This document shows positions 54,856 through 63,444 of a DNA stretch of 64,000 bases, piece after piece. Source of the stretch: Pseudomonas sp. H1h (GTDB taxonomy: Bacteria > Pseudomonadota > Gammaproteobacteria > Pseudomonadales > Pseudomonadaceae); contig NZ_AYMJ01000009.1 in NCBI RefSeq assembly GCF_000633255.1, positions 1 to 64,000 on the forward strand, read 5' to 3'. Made by a program: the position numbers and the translations under genes. A model generated the notes under the pieces. The model saw only the letters and a list, made by a program, of their open reading frames with translations, made no database searches and was not told the origin of the DNA. The stretch's first letter is position 1. The number at the start of each line of letters is the position of its first letter.

Positions 54856-56586
54856 ATGACGCACAACACCCTGGAACAGGAATACGACATCGTCGTGATC
54901 GGCGGCGGCACCGCTGGCCCGATGGCCGCGATCAAGGCCAAGGAAAAAAACAAGGAGCTGCGCGTGCTGCTGGTGGACAAGGCCAACGTCAAACGCAGCG
55001 GCGCGATCAGCATGGGCATGGACGGCCTGAACAACGCGATCATCCCCGGCCACTCGACGCCTGAGCAGTACACCAAGGAAATCACCATCGCCAACGACGG
55101 CATCGTCAATCAGGCGGCGGTCTACGCCTACGCGACGCACAGCTTTGAAACCATCGAGCAACTGGATCGCTGGGGCGTGAAGTTCGAGAAGGACGAGACC
55201 GGCGATTATGCGGTGAAAAAAGTCCACCACATGGGCGCCTATGTGCTGCCGATGCCGGAAGGGCATGACATCAAGAAAGTCCTTTACCGCCAGTTGAAAC
55301 GCGCGCGGGTGAGCATCACCAATCGCCTGGTCTGCACCCGTTTGCTGACCGACGAGGAGGGCACCGTCAACGGCGTGATGGGTTTCGATTGCCGCACCGC
55401 CGACTTCCATGTGATCAAGGCCAAGGCGGTGATCCTCGCGTGCGGCGCGGCCGGTCGTCTGGGGTTGCCGTCCTCGGGCTACCTGATGGGCACCTACGAA
55501 AATCCGACCAATGCCGGCGACGGCTACGCGATGGCGTATCACGCCGGGGCCGAGCTGGCGAACCTCGAATGCTTCCAGATCAACCCGTTGATCAAGGACT
55601 ACAACGGCCCGGCCTGCGCCTACGTCACCGGCCCCTTGGGTGGCTACACCGCCAACAACAAGGGCGAACGCTTCATCGAGTGCGACTACTGGAGCGGGCA
55701 GATGATGTGGGAGTTCCATCAGGAACTGGAAAGCGGCAACGGCCCGGTGTTCCTCAAACTCGATCACCTGGCCGAGGAAACCATCCAGAACATCGAGGAA
55801 ATCCTGCACAGCAACGAACGCCCGAGTCGTGGCCAGTTCCACGCCAATCGTGGCACCGATTACCGCACGCAGATGGTCGAGATGCACATCTCGGAGATCG
55901 GTTTTTGCAGCGGTCACTCGGCGTCCGGGGTGTGGGTCAACGAACGAGCCGAGACGTCGGTGAAAGGCTTGTACTCGGCGGGCGACATGGCTGCGGTGCC
56001 GCACAACTACATGCTCGGCGCATTCACCTACGGCTGGTTTGCCGGGCACAACGCGGCAGACTTCGTCGCCGGGCGCGAATTTTCTGCGCTGGACACGGGG
56101 CAGATCGAAAAGGAAAAAGCCCGAGTCTACGCACCGCTCGATCGCGAGCACGGCCTGCCACCGGCGCAGGTCGAGTACAAGCTGCGGCGTTTCGTCAACG
56201 ACTACCTGCAACCGCCGAAAGTGACCAGGAAGATGCAGATCGGCTTGCAGCGCTTCAGCGACATCGAACGCGACCTCGATCAGATGAAAGCCAGCAACGC
56301 CCACGAACTGATGCGCGCGATGGAAACCAGCGTGATCCGCGACTGCGCCGAAATGGCCGCGCGCGCTTCGCTGTTCCGCGCCGAGAGCCGTTGGGGCCTG
56401 TACCACTATCGGGTTGATCACCCTCAGCGCAACGACAGTGAATGGTTCTGCCACTGTCACTTGAAGAAGGGTGAAGACGGCCGGATGACCAGTTTCAAGA
56501 AGCCCGTCGAGCCGTACATCATTCCGCTTGATGCCGAAGAAATGCAGGCCTACGACCGCTTGCGGGTGGGCGCTTTCGCCGCTTGA
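54856..56586 (+). CDS. AprA-like FAD flavoprotein (fumarate reductase/APS reductase alpha family)
   Basis: 576 aa. FAD Rossmann motif DIVVIGGGTAGPMAAIKAKE at residue 11 onward, then KANVKRSGAISMGMDGLNNA (isoalloxazine contact), AVILACGAAGRLGLPSSGYL, and the second FAD block VKGLYSAGDMAAVPHNYMLG. The arrangement with a partner ferredoxin 28 bp downstream resembles adenylylsulfate reductase AprAB, but this is an aerobe without Sat/Qmo nearby. I infer a redox step on a compound imported by the adjacent ABC transporter. The exact reaction is unknown. Confidence 0.75.
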   Translation: MTHNTLEQEYDIVVIGGGTAGPMAAIKAKEKNKELRVLLVDKANVKRSGAISMGMDGLNNAIIPGHSTPEQYTKEITIANDGIVNQAAVYAYATHSFETIEQLDRWGVKFEKDETGDYAVKKVHHMGAYVLPMPEGHDIKKVLYRQLKRARVSITNRLVCTRLLTDEEGTVNGVMGFDCRTADFHVIKAKAVILACGAAGRLGLPSSGYLMGTYENPTNAGDGYAMAYHAGAELANLECFQINPLIKDYNGPACAYVTGPLGGYTANNKGERFIECDYWSGQMMWEFHQELESGNGPVFLKLDHLAEETIQNIEEILHSNERPSRGQFHANRGTDYRTQMVEMHISEIGFCSGHSASGVWVNERAETSVKGLYSAGDMAAVPHNYMLGAFTYGWFAGHNAADFVAGREFSALDTGQIEKEKARVYAPLDREHGLPPAQVEYKLRRFVNDYLQPPKVTRKMQIGLQRFSDIERDLDQMKASNAHELMRAMETSVIRDCAEMAARASLFRAESRWGLYHYRVDHPQRNDSEWFCHCHLKKGEDGRMTSFKKPVEPYIIPLDAEEMQAYDRLRVGAFAA

Positions 56587-56613
56587 TACATCAATTCTCA
56601 GAGAGCCCGAACC

Positions 56614-56859
56614 ATGGCCTATCAAGCCCAGGAAATCTTCTTCCGCTCCAACGCCCCGGTCACCGTGGATGAGGACAAATGCATTGCCGAAAAGGGCTGC
56701 ACCGTGTGCGTCGACGTCTGCCCGATGGACTTGTTGGCGATCAACCCGGCCACGCAAAAGGCCTACATGGCCTTCGACGAATGCTGGTACTGCATGCCTT
56801 GCGAAAAAGACTGCCCGACCGGTGCCGTCAAAGTCGACATCCCTTATTTATTGCGTTGA
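56614..56859 (+). CDS. AprB-like 2[4Fe-4S] ferredoxin
   Basis: 81 aa with two cluster motifs: C-x5-C-x2-C-x3-CP in CIAEKGCTVCVDVCP and C-x2-C-x2-C-x3-CP in CWYCMPCEKDCPTG. No membrane segment. It would pass electrons to or from the AprA-like flavoprotein. Start has AGAGAGCCC some 10 bp upstream. Confidence 0.85.
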   Translation: MAYQAQEIFFRSNAPVTVDEDKCIAEKGCTVCVDVCPMDLLAINPATQKAYMAFDECWYCMPCEKDCPTGAVKVDIPYLLR

Positions 56860-56867
56860 CCAGTAGT

Positions 56868-56969
56868 CCGCTTTCGCGAGCAGGCTCGCTTCCACAGTGG
56901 ATGGAAGCCAACCGCAAATAGTGAGTACACCGAAAGTCCTGTGGGAGCGAGCCTGCTCGCGAAGAGGCC
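56868..56969. repeat. REPIN inside the cluster
   Basis: TCGCGAGCAGGCTCGCTTCC (56874-56893) is inverted at about 56940-56963. It separates the ferredoxin from the transporter genes and may lower downstream expression. Confidence 0.8.
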
Positions 56970-57096
56970 CACGGACAGCCCAAAAGCCATCCGGAAACAC
57001 CGGACGCCGAATTCACCCGACACCCCCTCGTTTCCCACCGCGCCCTGATCGCGGCGGAGACGAACATCCAATCAATGATTCGAGGGGAAACACACC

Positions 57097-58500
57097 ATGT
57101 TGCGTGCAGCAATCGCCGGTCTGGTACTGGCTTCATTGTCCTTGTCGGCCTCGGCCGAAACCATTCGCATCGCCATCGGCACCCAGGACACCACCATCAA
57201 CTGCGCCGCTGGCGGTCTGTTGATTCGTGAACTCGGTCTGCTCGACAAATACCTGCCGCACGACGGCGCCTACAAAGATGCGAAGTACGACGTGCAGTGG
57301 AAAAACTTCACCAGTGGTGCACCGCTGACCAACGAGATGGTCGCCGGCAAACTCGACTTCGGTGCCATGGCCGATTTCCCCGGGGCGTTCAATGGTGTGG
57401 CGTTCGAGACCGCCGGCAAGCGCAGCCTGTTTATCAGCGTGCTGTCGGGCAGCATCAAGGGTAGCGGCAACGGCATCGTTGTGCCGAGCGCGTCCGGTGT
57501 GCAGGCGCTGAGCGAACTCAAAGGCAAGACCATCTCGGTGCCATTCGCCTCGACAGCCCACGGCATGTTGCTGCGCGCCGTGGCCGAGCAGGGCTGGGAC
57601 CCGCTCAAAGATGTGAACATCATTGCCCAGCCACCGGAAGTCGCCGGCTCGGCGTTGCAGGCCGGCAAGATCGACGCCCACGCCGATTTCGTGCCGTTTG
57701 CCGAACTGTTCCCCAGCCGTGGTTTCGCCCGCAAGATCTACGACGGCGCCCAGGCCAACGCGCCGACGTTCCACGGTGCACTGGTGGATCAGGCCTACGC
57801 GAAACAGTACCCGGAGATCGTCGTCGCCTACCTGCGGGCGAGTATCGAGGCCAATCAGTTGCTGGCCGCCGAGCCTGAGAAGTACAGCGAGTTGATCGCC
57901 AAAGTCACCGGCGTCGATGCCGAGGTCAACTACCTGTTCCACGGCCCGCTGGGCGTGCAGACCCGCGACCTGAGCTGGAAGCCGGAATACCGTCAGGCAG
58001 TGGGCACCGCCATCGACACCCTGAAGTTGCTGAAAAAAGCCGATCGCGGCCTAGACCTGAACACCTTCATCGACGATCAGTACATCCGCGCGGCTTTCAA
58101 GGCGTCGAATCTGGATTACACCGCGCAACTCGCCAACTACGCGCAGACCCCACTGAAGGCTACGGATGCCGCGACGGGCAAAGCCATCACTGATGTCAGC
58201 CACGTCGCCGAAATCTGGGTGCGCGGCGAAGACAAGGTGCGCCAGTACGCCTGCGCCGAATCGGCCTTCACCGCGCTCGCCGCTTTGAAACAGGAAGGCA
58301 AAAACATCCGCGCCGTGTATGCGCAGGCGAGTGACAGCGGGATCAAGCTGCTCGCCGATCAGGCGTGGTTTGCCAGCGATGCCAAGGGCCGCCTGAGTGC
58401 GTTCCTGCTCAAAGGCCAGGCGCAGCAGTTTGCGGCGGCGCAGGGCGGCAAGGTCTTCGACTTTACCGATGCCACCACCCAGGCTGTGGCCACGCGTTAA
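57097..58500 (+). CDS. ABC transporter substrate-binding protein (NitT/TauT type) with C-terminal extension
   Basis: 467 aa. Signal peptide (LRAAIAGLVLASLSLSASAE), then an NMT1/SsuA-like binding fold: ETIRIAIGTQDTTINCAAGG, FTSGAPLTNEMVAGKLDFGA and GKTISVPFASTAHGMLLRAV. Unusually long: the last ~95 residues (AEIWVRGEDKVRQYACAESA onward, to KVFDFTDATTQ) look like a separate NosL-like or metal-linked domain. Sulfonates, nitrate or a similar small anion are possible ligands. Followed by permease and ATPase. Confidence 0.8.
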   Translation: MLRAAIAGLVLASLSLSASAETIRIAIGTQDTTINCAAGGLLIRELGLLDKYLPHDGAYKDAKYDVQWKNFTSGAPLTNEMVAGKLDFGAMADFPGAFNGVAFETAGKRSLFISVLSGSIKGSGNGIVVPSASGVQALSELKGKTISVPFASTAHGMLLRAVAEQGWDPLKDVNIIAQPPEVAGSALQAGKIDAHADFVPFAELFPSRGFARKIYDGAQANAPTFHGALVDQAYAKQYPEIVVAYLRASIEANQLLAAEPEKYSELIAKVTGVDAEVNYLFHGPLGVQTRDLSWKPEYRQAVGTAIDTLKLLKKADRGLDLNTFIDDQYIRAAFKASNLDYTAQLANYAQTPLKATDAATGKAITDVSHVAEIWVRGEDKVRQYACAESAFTALAALKQEGKNIRAVYAQASDSGIKLLADQAWFASDAKGRLSAFLLKGQAQQFAAAQGGKVFDFTDATTQAVATR

Positions 58501-58518
58501 CCCACAGAACACCTCGGT

Positions 58519-58556
58519 CAACTGTGGGAGGGAGCAAGCCCCCTCCCACAGGGGAT
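58519..58556. repeat. REP-type palindrome between SBP and permease
   Basis: CTGTGGGAGGGAGCAAGCCC followed by CCTCCCACAGG: a short near-perfect palindrome of REP type. Confidence 0.7.
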
Positions 58557-58576
58557 CTGGGTTGAGAGGAAAATTC

Positions 58577-59359
58577 ATGTTCCGATCCATCCCACGCTGG
58601 GTTCCGAGAGCGGCGTCACTGCTGCTCTGCCTGCTGTTCTGGCAACTCGCCGCCAGCCACCACTGGAACCTTGGCCTCGTCACCTTCGCCAACGTGCCAA
58701 CCCCGTTGGCCGTGGTCGAAGCCGCCCTCGGCCTCGGCGACTCCGGCAAGCTCATCCAGCACCTGACCGCCAGCCTCGGCCGCGTCTTCGCCGGCTACCT
58801 CGCCGCGCTGGTGATCGGCATCGCTTTGGGCCTGGCCATCGGCCGCTCGAAATGGGCCGAAGATCTGTTGCTGCCACCGCTGGAAGTGCTGCGGCCGATT
58901 CCGGCGGTGGCGTGGATTCCGCTGGCAATCCTGATGTTTCCGTCGTCGGAGCTGTCGATGGTGTTCATCACCTTCACCGGCGCGCTGTTCCCGATCCTGC
59001 TCAACACCGTGCACGGTGTGGAGAGCGTCGATCCACGCTTGATTGCCTCGGCGAAAAGCCTCGGGGCAGGGCGTCGGGCGATCTTGCTCGAAGTGATTTT
59101 GCCGGGGGCTGCGCCGAGCATCATCACCGGCCTCGCCATCGGCATGGGCACCTCGTGGTTCTGTCTGGTCACCGCCGAGATGATCTCCGGCCAGTTTGGC
59201 ATCGGCTACTACACGTGGGAGTCCTACACCATTCAGAACTACGCCGACATCGTCGTCGGCATGTTGCTGATCGGCGTGTTGGGCATGGGCAGCAGTCTGT
59301 TGATCAAGCGTCTGGGCGGGCTGTTCACGCCTTGGCACCGACCACGAGGAAAAGCCTGA
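58577..59359 (+). CDS. ABC transporter permease (SsuC/TauC type)
   Basis: 260 aa. Six TM segments. EAA loop: LIASAKSLGAGRRAILLEVI followed by LPGAAPSIITGLAIGMGTSW. GAGAGGA is 7 bp before the ATG at 58577; the open frame further up overlaps the SBP gene. The stop overlaps the ATPase start (TGATG). Confidence 0.87.
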   Translation: MFRSIPRWVPRAASLLLCLLFWQLAASHHWNLGLVTFANVPTPLAVVEAALGLGDSGKLIQHLTASLGRVFAGYLAALVIGIALGLAIGRSKWAEDLLLPPLEVLRPIPAVAWIPLAILMFPSSELSMVFITFTGALFPILLNTVHGVESVDPRLIASAKSLGAGRRAILLEVILPGAAPSIITGLAIGMGTSWFCLVTAEMISGQFGIGYYTWESYTIQNYADIVVGMLLIGVLGMGSSLLIKRLGGLFTPWHRPRGKA

Positions 59360-60207
59360 TGAGCGCGATGCAAAACCCGGAAGGGCGGATCGATATTCGC
59401 CAGTTATCGATCATTCTCGGTGAAGGCCGGCAAGCGTTCGAAGCGGTACAAGGTCTGGATTGCCAGATCGAACCGGGCCAGTTCGTGTGCATTCTCGGCC
59501 CGTCCGGTTGCGGTAAATCGACCCTGCTCGGCGCACTCGCCGGACACTTGAGTGCGCACACCGGCAGCCTGAAAGTCGATGGCGGCGAGGTGTCCGGGCC
59601 GTCGCCGCAACGCGGCATGGTGTTCCAGCATCACACGCTGTTCCCGTGGCGCACGGTGCGCGACAACGTCGCCTTCGGCCTGAAGATGCGCGGCATCGGC
59701 AAAACCGCGCGTCATCGTGCCGCTGACGACCTGCTTAAACTGGTCGGCCTCGACGGCTTTGCCGAACGCTGGCCAGATCAGCTTTCCGGCGGCATGCAGC
59801 AGCGGGTGGAAATCGCCCGGGTGCTGGTCAACCGCCCGCGCCTTCTGCTGATGGACGAGCCGTTCGGCGCGCTGGATGCCTTGACCCGCCTGAACATGCA
59901 GGAACTGCTGCTGGACATCTGGACACGGATTCGCACCACGGTGGTGTTCGTCACCCACGACATCGACGAGGCGCTGTTCCTCGCCGACCGCTTGCTGGTG
60001 ATGAGCGCGCGCCCGGGACGAATCATCGAAGACCTGCGCCTGGACTTCCCGCGTCCGCGCACCACTGAGCTAGTGACCAGCGCCGAGTTTTCTCGCCTCA
60101 AGCGCCATTGCCTCGACCTGCTGCGCCACGACAACGACCGACCGCTGCCGCGCCTCAATCCGCTCGGCCTGCCTCCCGAAACCCCCTTGCCGCGATTTGC
60201 CCTATGA
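59359..60207 (+). CDS. ABC transporter ATPase (SsuB/TauB type)
   Basis: 282 aa. Walker A GPSGCGKST, Q-loop GMVFQHHTLFPWRT, signature LSGGMQQRVEIARVLVNRPR, Walker B LLLMDEPFGALD, H-loop VFVTHDIDEALFLADRLLVM. The nitrate/sulfonate-type branch. Overlaps both neighbours (TGATG and ATGA), so it is tightly coupled to permease and HEAT protein. Confidence 0.9.
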   Translation: MSAMQNPEGRIDIRQLSIILGEGRQAFEAVQGLDCQIEPGQFVCILGPSGCGKSTLLGALAGHLSAHTGSLKVDGGEVSGPSPQRGMVFQHHTLFPWRTVRDNVAFGLKMRGIGKTARHRAADDLLKLVGLDGFAERWPDQLSGGMQQRVEIARVLVNRPRLLLMDEPFGALDALTRLNMQELLLDIWTRIRTTVVFVTHDIDEALFLADRLLVMSARPGRIIEDLRLDFPRPRTTELVTSAEFSRLKRHCLDLLRHDNDRPLPRLNPLGLPPETPLPRFAL

Positions 60208-61166
60208 CCTCTATTTTTGCTGTGACCGATAACGATGAAATCCTCGCCCTGCAACCGCGCCTGACCGCCGACGATGCCGGCGTGCGGCGTATTGCGCTGA
60301 TTGATCTGGCGGATCTGGAAGAGCCCGATGGCCTGCTCTGGCTGGTTGATCGCCTGGGCCGGGATCCCGCCGAAGACGTCCGCGCTGAAGCTGCGCGGTT
60401 GCTGGAGGCCTGGGAAGACGAATCCGTGGTTCAAGCCCTGTGTGTAGCGCTGACCGATCCATCGCCGGCCGTGCAATCGGCTGCTGCGCAAAGCCTGAGC
60501 CTGCTCAAGAGCGAAGGCGCGGGCCGGGTGATTCTGCCGTGGACCGGGCACGCTGAAGTCGCGGTGCGGATCGCCGCATTCCGCGCCTTGCGCGAGTTGC
60601 GTTTCGCCGCCGCCGCGCCTGCTGCTGTCGCGGCACTCGATGATGCCGACGCCAACGTACGTCGCGAAGCCGTCGGCGTGCTGGGTTGGCTCAAACAGTT
60701 CGACGCGTTGCCGGCATTGGCGCGGTTGGCCAGTGATGATCCGGACACCGAAGTGCGCCGCGCTGCCACCGGTGCTTTGGGCCTGGCCTCCAGCGCCGAA
60801 GTTTTGCCGGCGCTGCGCCAGGCCTTGCAGGATCTCGCCTGGCAGGTGCGCGAAGAAGCCGCGACTACTTTGGGTAAAGTCGGCCACAGCGACGCCGGCC
60901 CGGCGTTGATCGAAGCGTTGGGCGATGACTACTGGCAAGTACGCCTGCGTGCCACCCGCAGCCTGGGTCGCTTGCGCTTTGCACCGGCACTGGACGCCCT
61001 GATCGAGACCCTCGGCCACCGCATCAGCAACCTGCGCAAGGAAGCCGCGCTGGCCCTCGGTGAACTGAATGATCGCGGCGCGGTAGCGGCGTTGCAGGCG
61101 GCGCAGGACGACGGCGATCCGGAAGTGCGCAAAGCGGTGCGGATTGCCTTGAGTCAGCTGCAATGA
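60204..61166 (+). CDS. HEAT-repeat (PBS-lyase-like) protein
   Basis: 320 aa made almost wholly of about nine 30-residue helical repeats of the E/Z-type HEAT kind, e.g. LDDADANVRREAVGVLGWLK, DDPDTEVRRAATGALGLASS and GDDYWQVRLRATRSLGRLRF. Such proteins act as scaffolds or assist cofactor and Fe-S protein maturation. Here it overlaps the ATPase and DUF971 genes (ATGA each), so a role in maturing the flavoprotein/ferredoxin pair is conceivable. The frame upstream of 60204 is inside the ATPase gene. Confidence 0.82.
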   Translation: MTSIFAVTDNDEILALQPRLTADDAGVRRIALIDLADLEEPDGLLWLVDRLGRDPAEDVRAEAARLLEAWEDESVVQALCVALTDPSPAVQSAAAQSLSLLKSEGAGRVILPWTGHAEVAVRIAAFRALRELRFAAAAPAAVAALDDADANVRREAVGVLGWLKQFDALPALARLASDDPDTEVRRAATGALGLASSAEVLPALRQALQDLAWQVREEAATTLGKVGHSDAGPALIEALGDDYWQVRLRATRSLGRLRFAPALDALIETLGHRISNLRKEAALALGELNDRGAVAALQAAQDDGDPEVRKAVRIALSQLQ

Positions 61167-61441
61167 GTCCGCTGTCGGTGGGTAACTCGCAGAGCGCGCA
61201 GACGCTGCGCCTGAGCTGGCCGGACGGGCGTGAATCGGTGCTCAACCACGCCGACCTGCGCCGCCAGTGCCCGTGCTCGCAGTGCCGTGCGTTCCGCCTG
61301 AAAAGGCTGACTCCGCGGGTCGATGACCGGGTGCGCCTGATCGAGATCAACCCGCAGGGCTACGGCGTGCAACTGGTGTTCAGCGACGGTCACCAGCGCG
61401 GGATCTATCCGTGGGCTTATCTGGCACAACTCAACCCTTGA
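61163..61441 (+). CDS. DUF971 / GBBH-like N-terminal domain protein
   Basis: 92 aa. LRLSWPDGRESVLNHADLRR then QCPCSQCRAF (three cysteines, possible zinc or Fe site) and FSDGHQRGIYPWAYL, the standard pattern of DUF971. Related to the N-domain of gamma-butyrobetaine hydroxylase. Last gene of the GntR cluster. Confidence 0.85.
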   Translation: MSPLSVGNSQSAQTLRLSWPDGRESVLNHADLRRQCPCSQCRAFRLKRLTPRVDDRVRLIEINPQGYGVQLVFSDGHQRGIYPWAYLAQLNP

Positions 61442-61458
61442 CCCAAGAAATATCCAAA

Positions 61459-61553
61459 TGTGGGAGCGGGCTTGCTCGCGAATGCGGTGGGTCAGTCAAA
61501 ATCGATGGCGACTGATGCGCCGCATTCGCGAGCAAGCCCGCTCCCACAGAGGA
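61459..61553. repeat. REPIN between DUF971 and eptA
   Basis: TGTGGGAGCGGGCTTGCTCG (61459-61478) is inverted at 61527-61552. Convergent 3' ends on both sides. Confidence 0.85.
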
Positions 61554-61570
61554 TCTGTGCACTCTCAGGG

Positions 61571-63238
61571 TTATTGCGCAGCAGTCATCGACGGTTTGCA
61601 GCCCTGGAAAATATCCAGCCCCGGCTGATAGAGCGCCGTCTTCACCTCAAACAACCCCAGCACCGAATGGAACAGGTTGTCATGGCTCAGGTCTGCCTGG
61701 CCGGTCTTGCCTTGCAGACAACCGCGATCAATCCCTTCATGGGCCAGCGTGGTGTCACCAAACCACATCACCATCGGCACATGGGTCTGCGCTTCGGGCG
61801 CCAGTGCATACGGCGCCGCGTGCAGGTACAGCCCATTCTCGCCCAGTGATTCGCCGTGGTCGGAGACATACACCATCGACGTATCCAGCGTGTCCTGATT
61901 GCGCTTGAGCAACTCGATCACCCTGGCGAGGAAGTGGTCGGTATAAAGGATCGTGTTGTCGTACACGTTGACCAGTTCATCGCGGCTGCAACTGCCCAAC
62001 TGGTTGGTGTGGCAGATAGGTTTGAAGCGTTCCATCTCCTTGGGATAACGCTCGTAGTATTCCGGGCCGTGGCTGCCGTCGGCGTGCAGAACGATGATCG
62101 CGTGGCCCTTGAGGCTGTCGATGTAGTTCTGCAGATCGGCCAGCAGCGCCTCGTCCAGGCAGTTGTTGCCGTCGCAGAACGGCCCCGGCTGGTTCTTCGC
62201 GATGTCGCGGTGCGGCACGCGCAGGCAGGTGCCCTTGCAGTCACTGTTGTTGTCCAGCCACAGCACCTGCACGCCGGCGCGTTGCAGGATGTCGAGCAGG
62301 CCTTCGTAGGTTTTGCCTTTCTTGTCGCTGTAGTCCTCACGCGGGAACATCGAGAACATGCACGGCACCGACACCGCCGTGGACGTGCCGCAGGAGTGCA
62401 CCTGGGTGAAGTTGAGGATGTCCAGCTTGCTCAGCTCGGGGTTGGTCTCGCGCGCATAACCGTTCAGCGAGAAGTGATCGGCGCGGGCGGTTTCGCCGAC
62501 CACGAAGACCATCAGCGACTTCTTCTCGCGGCCTGCGGCTTTGGCGCTCATCACCGCGTCTTCACCGATGGCCTGCACCACAAAGTGCTTTTTGATGCCC
62601 AGGCGCTGTTTGGTGTACTTGCTGATGGCGTAGATGTAGTTGGTCGGATTGATGAAGTGGGTGAGCTTGTCTTCTTCACGGAAGATCGGCGCGTAGGTCG
62701 AGTAGAACGCGCCCACCGAGGCACCGATCACCAGCACGCAGGCGGCGATCACCAGCACCTTGTTGAGCAGGCCGCGAAAGAACGGTCGATAACTCACCGG
62801 CCAACGCCAGATCAGCGCCGCCGGCAGCACGCCGAGCAGCAGCACGTAGGCCAGCAGCTTGCCGTTGAACAGCGCAGCGGCTTCGTCGGGGTTGGTTTCG
62901 AACACGTTCTGGATCATCACCGTGTCGATGGTGATCCCGTATTCGTTCATGAAATACGCGGCGCAGGCCGAGAGCAGGGCGACCACGGTGAGCGCCGGTT
63001 TCAGCGTCCAGCGAAACGACACCAGGGTCAGCAACAGGCTGATGGCGGCCCACAGGAACAGTCCGAACGAAGCGAAAAACGCCAGTCTGTGCGCGCCTTG
63101 CAGGGTGATCAGCGTCCCCAGCGCCTTCCAGGTTGCCAGGTTGTACAGCGCCACCAGTGCCAGGGAAAACAGCAGCACCAGACGGGTTGAAGTGATGGAC
63201 GGTAAACGCAGTCCTTTGCCCAAAGCCATTACCAACAT
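61571..63238 (-). CDS. eptA: lipid A phosphoethanolamine transferase (EptA family)
   Basis: 555 aa. Five N-terminal TM helices (to about residue 180), then a periplasmic sulfatase-like domain. Metal site Glu249 in FVVGETARADHFSLNGY, nucleophile Thr285 in HSCGTSTAVSVP, and later metal ligands HADGSHG and YVSDHGESLGE. It moves phosphoethanolamine from phosphatidylethanolamine to lipid A, lowering polymyxin binding. Several EptA/CptA paralogues exist in pseudomonads, so the exact acceptor is not certain. A perfect palindrome and a direct repeat lie upstream. Confidence 0.82.
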   Translation of the reverse strand: MLVMALGKGLRLPSITSTRLVLLFSLALVALYNLATWKALGTLITLQGAHRLAFFASFGLFLWAAISLLLTLVSFRWTLKPALTVVALLSACAAYFMNEYGITIDTVMIQNVFETNPDEAAALFNGKLLAYVLLLGVLPAALIWRWPVSYRPFFRGLLNKVLVIAACVLVIGASVGAFYSTYAPIFREEDKLTHFINPTNYIYAISKYTKQRLGIKKHFVVQAIGEDAVMSAKAAGREKKSLMVFVVGETARADHFSLNGYARETNPELSKLDILNFTQVHSCGTSTAVSVPCMFSMFPREDYSDKKGKTYEGLLDILQRAGVQVLWLDNNSDCKGTCLRVPHRDIAKNQPGPFCDGNNCLDEALLADLQNYIDSLKGHAIIVLHADGSHGPEYYERYPKEMERFKPICHTNQLGSCSRDELVNVYDNTILYTDHFLARVIELLKRNQDTLDTSMVYVSDHGESLGENGLYLHAAPYALAPEAQTHVPMVMWFGDTTLAHEGIDRGCLQGKTGQADLSHDNLFHSVLGLFEVKTALYQPGLDIFQGCKPSMTAAQ

Positions 63239-63266
63239 TCCTCTACACGAATAGAAAACACATACG

Positions 63267-63322
63267 GTTACGCGCGTAACTGTAGAAGAACAATGGTAAA
63301 AATCTTGTAAACATCCTGTAAC
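63267..63322 (-). promoter_or_regulatory. eptA upstream palindrome and direct repeat
   Basis: GTTACGCGCGTAAC (63267-63280) is a perfect 14-bp palindrome 29 bp before the eptA start. Further up, on the minus strand, GTTACA-N5-TTTACA (63304-63322) is a direct repeat with 11-bp period, the form bound by OmpR-type regulators such as PmrA or ColR. No match to their consensus is claimed. Confidence 0.35.
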
Positions 63323-63347
63323 AAAGGCCCGACACAGATCTAAACCT

Positions 63348-63438
63348 GTGGGAGCGGGCTTGCTCGCGATGGCGGTGTGTCAGCCGACCTCATTGTTCAA
63401 TGACACTCCGCCATCGCGAGCAGGCTCACTCCTACAAG
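63348..63438. repeat. REPIN between TorF-type porin and eptA
   Basis: TGTGGGAGCGGGCTTGCTCG (63348-63367) and, inverted, GCGAGCAGGCTCACTCCTAC (about 63416-63435). Confidence 0.8.
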
Positions 63439-63444
63439 GGTGGG

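Noticed and set aside
54796..56757. 653-aa open frame antisense to the AprA-like gene
   Set aside because: Shadow ORF caused by GC-rich third positions; plus-strand FAD motifs are decisive.
61856..63190. 444-aa plus-strand frame opposite eptA
   Set aside because: Low-complexity V/H/Q-rich shadow; eptA carries the catalytic residues.
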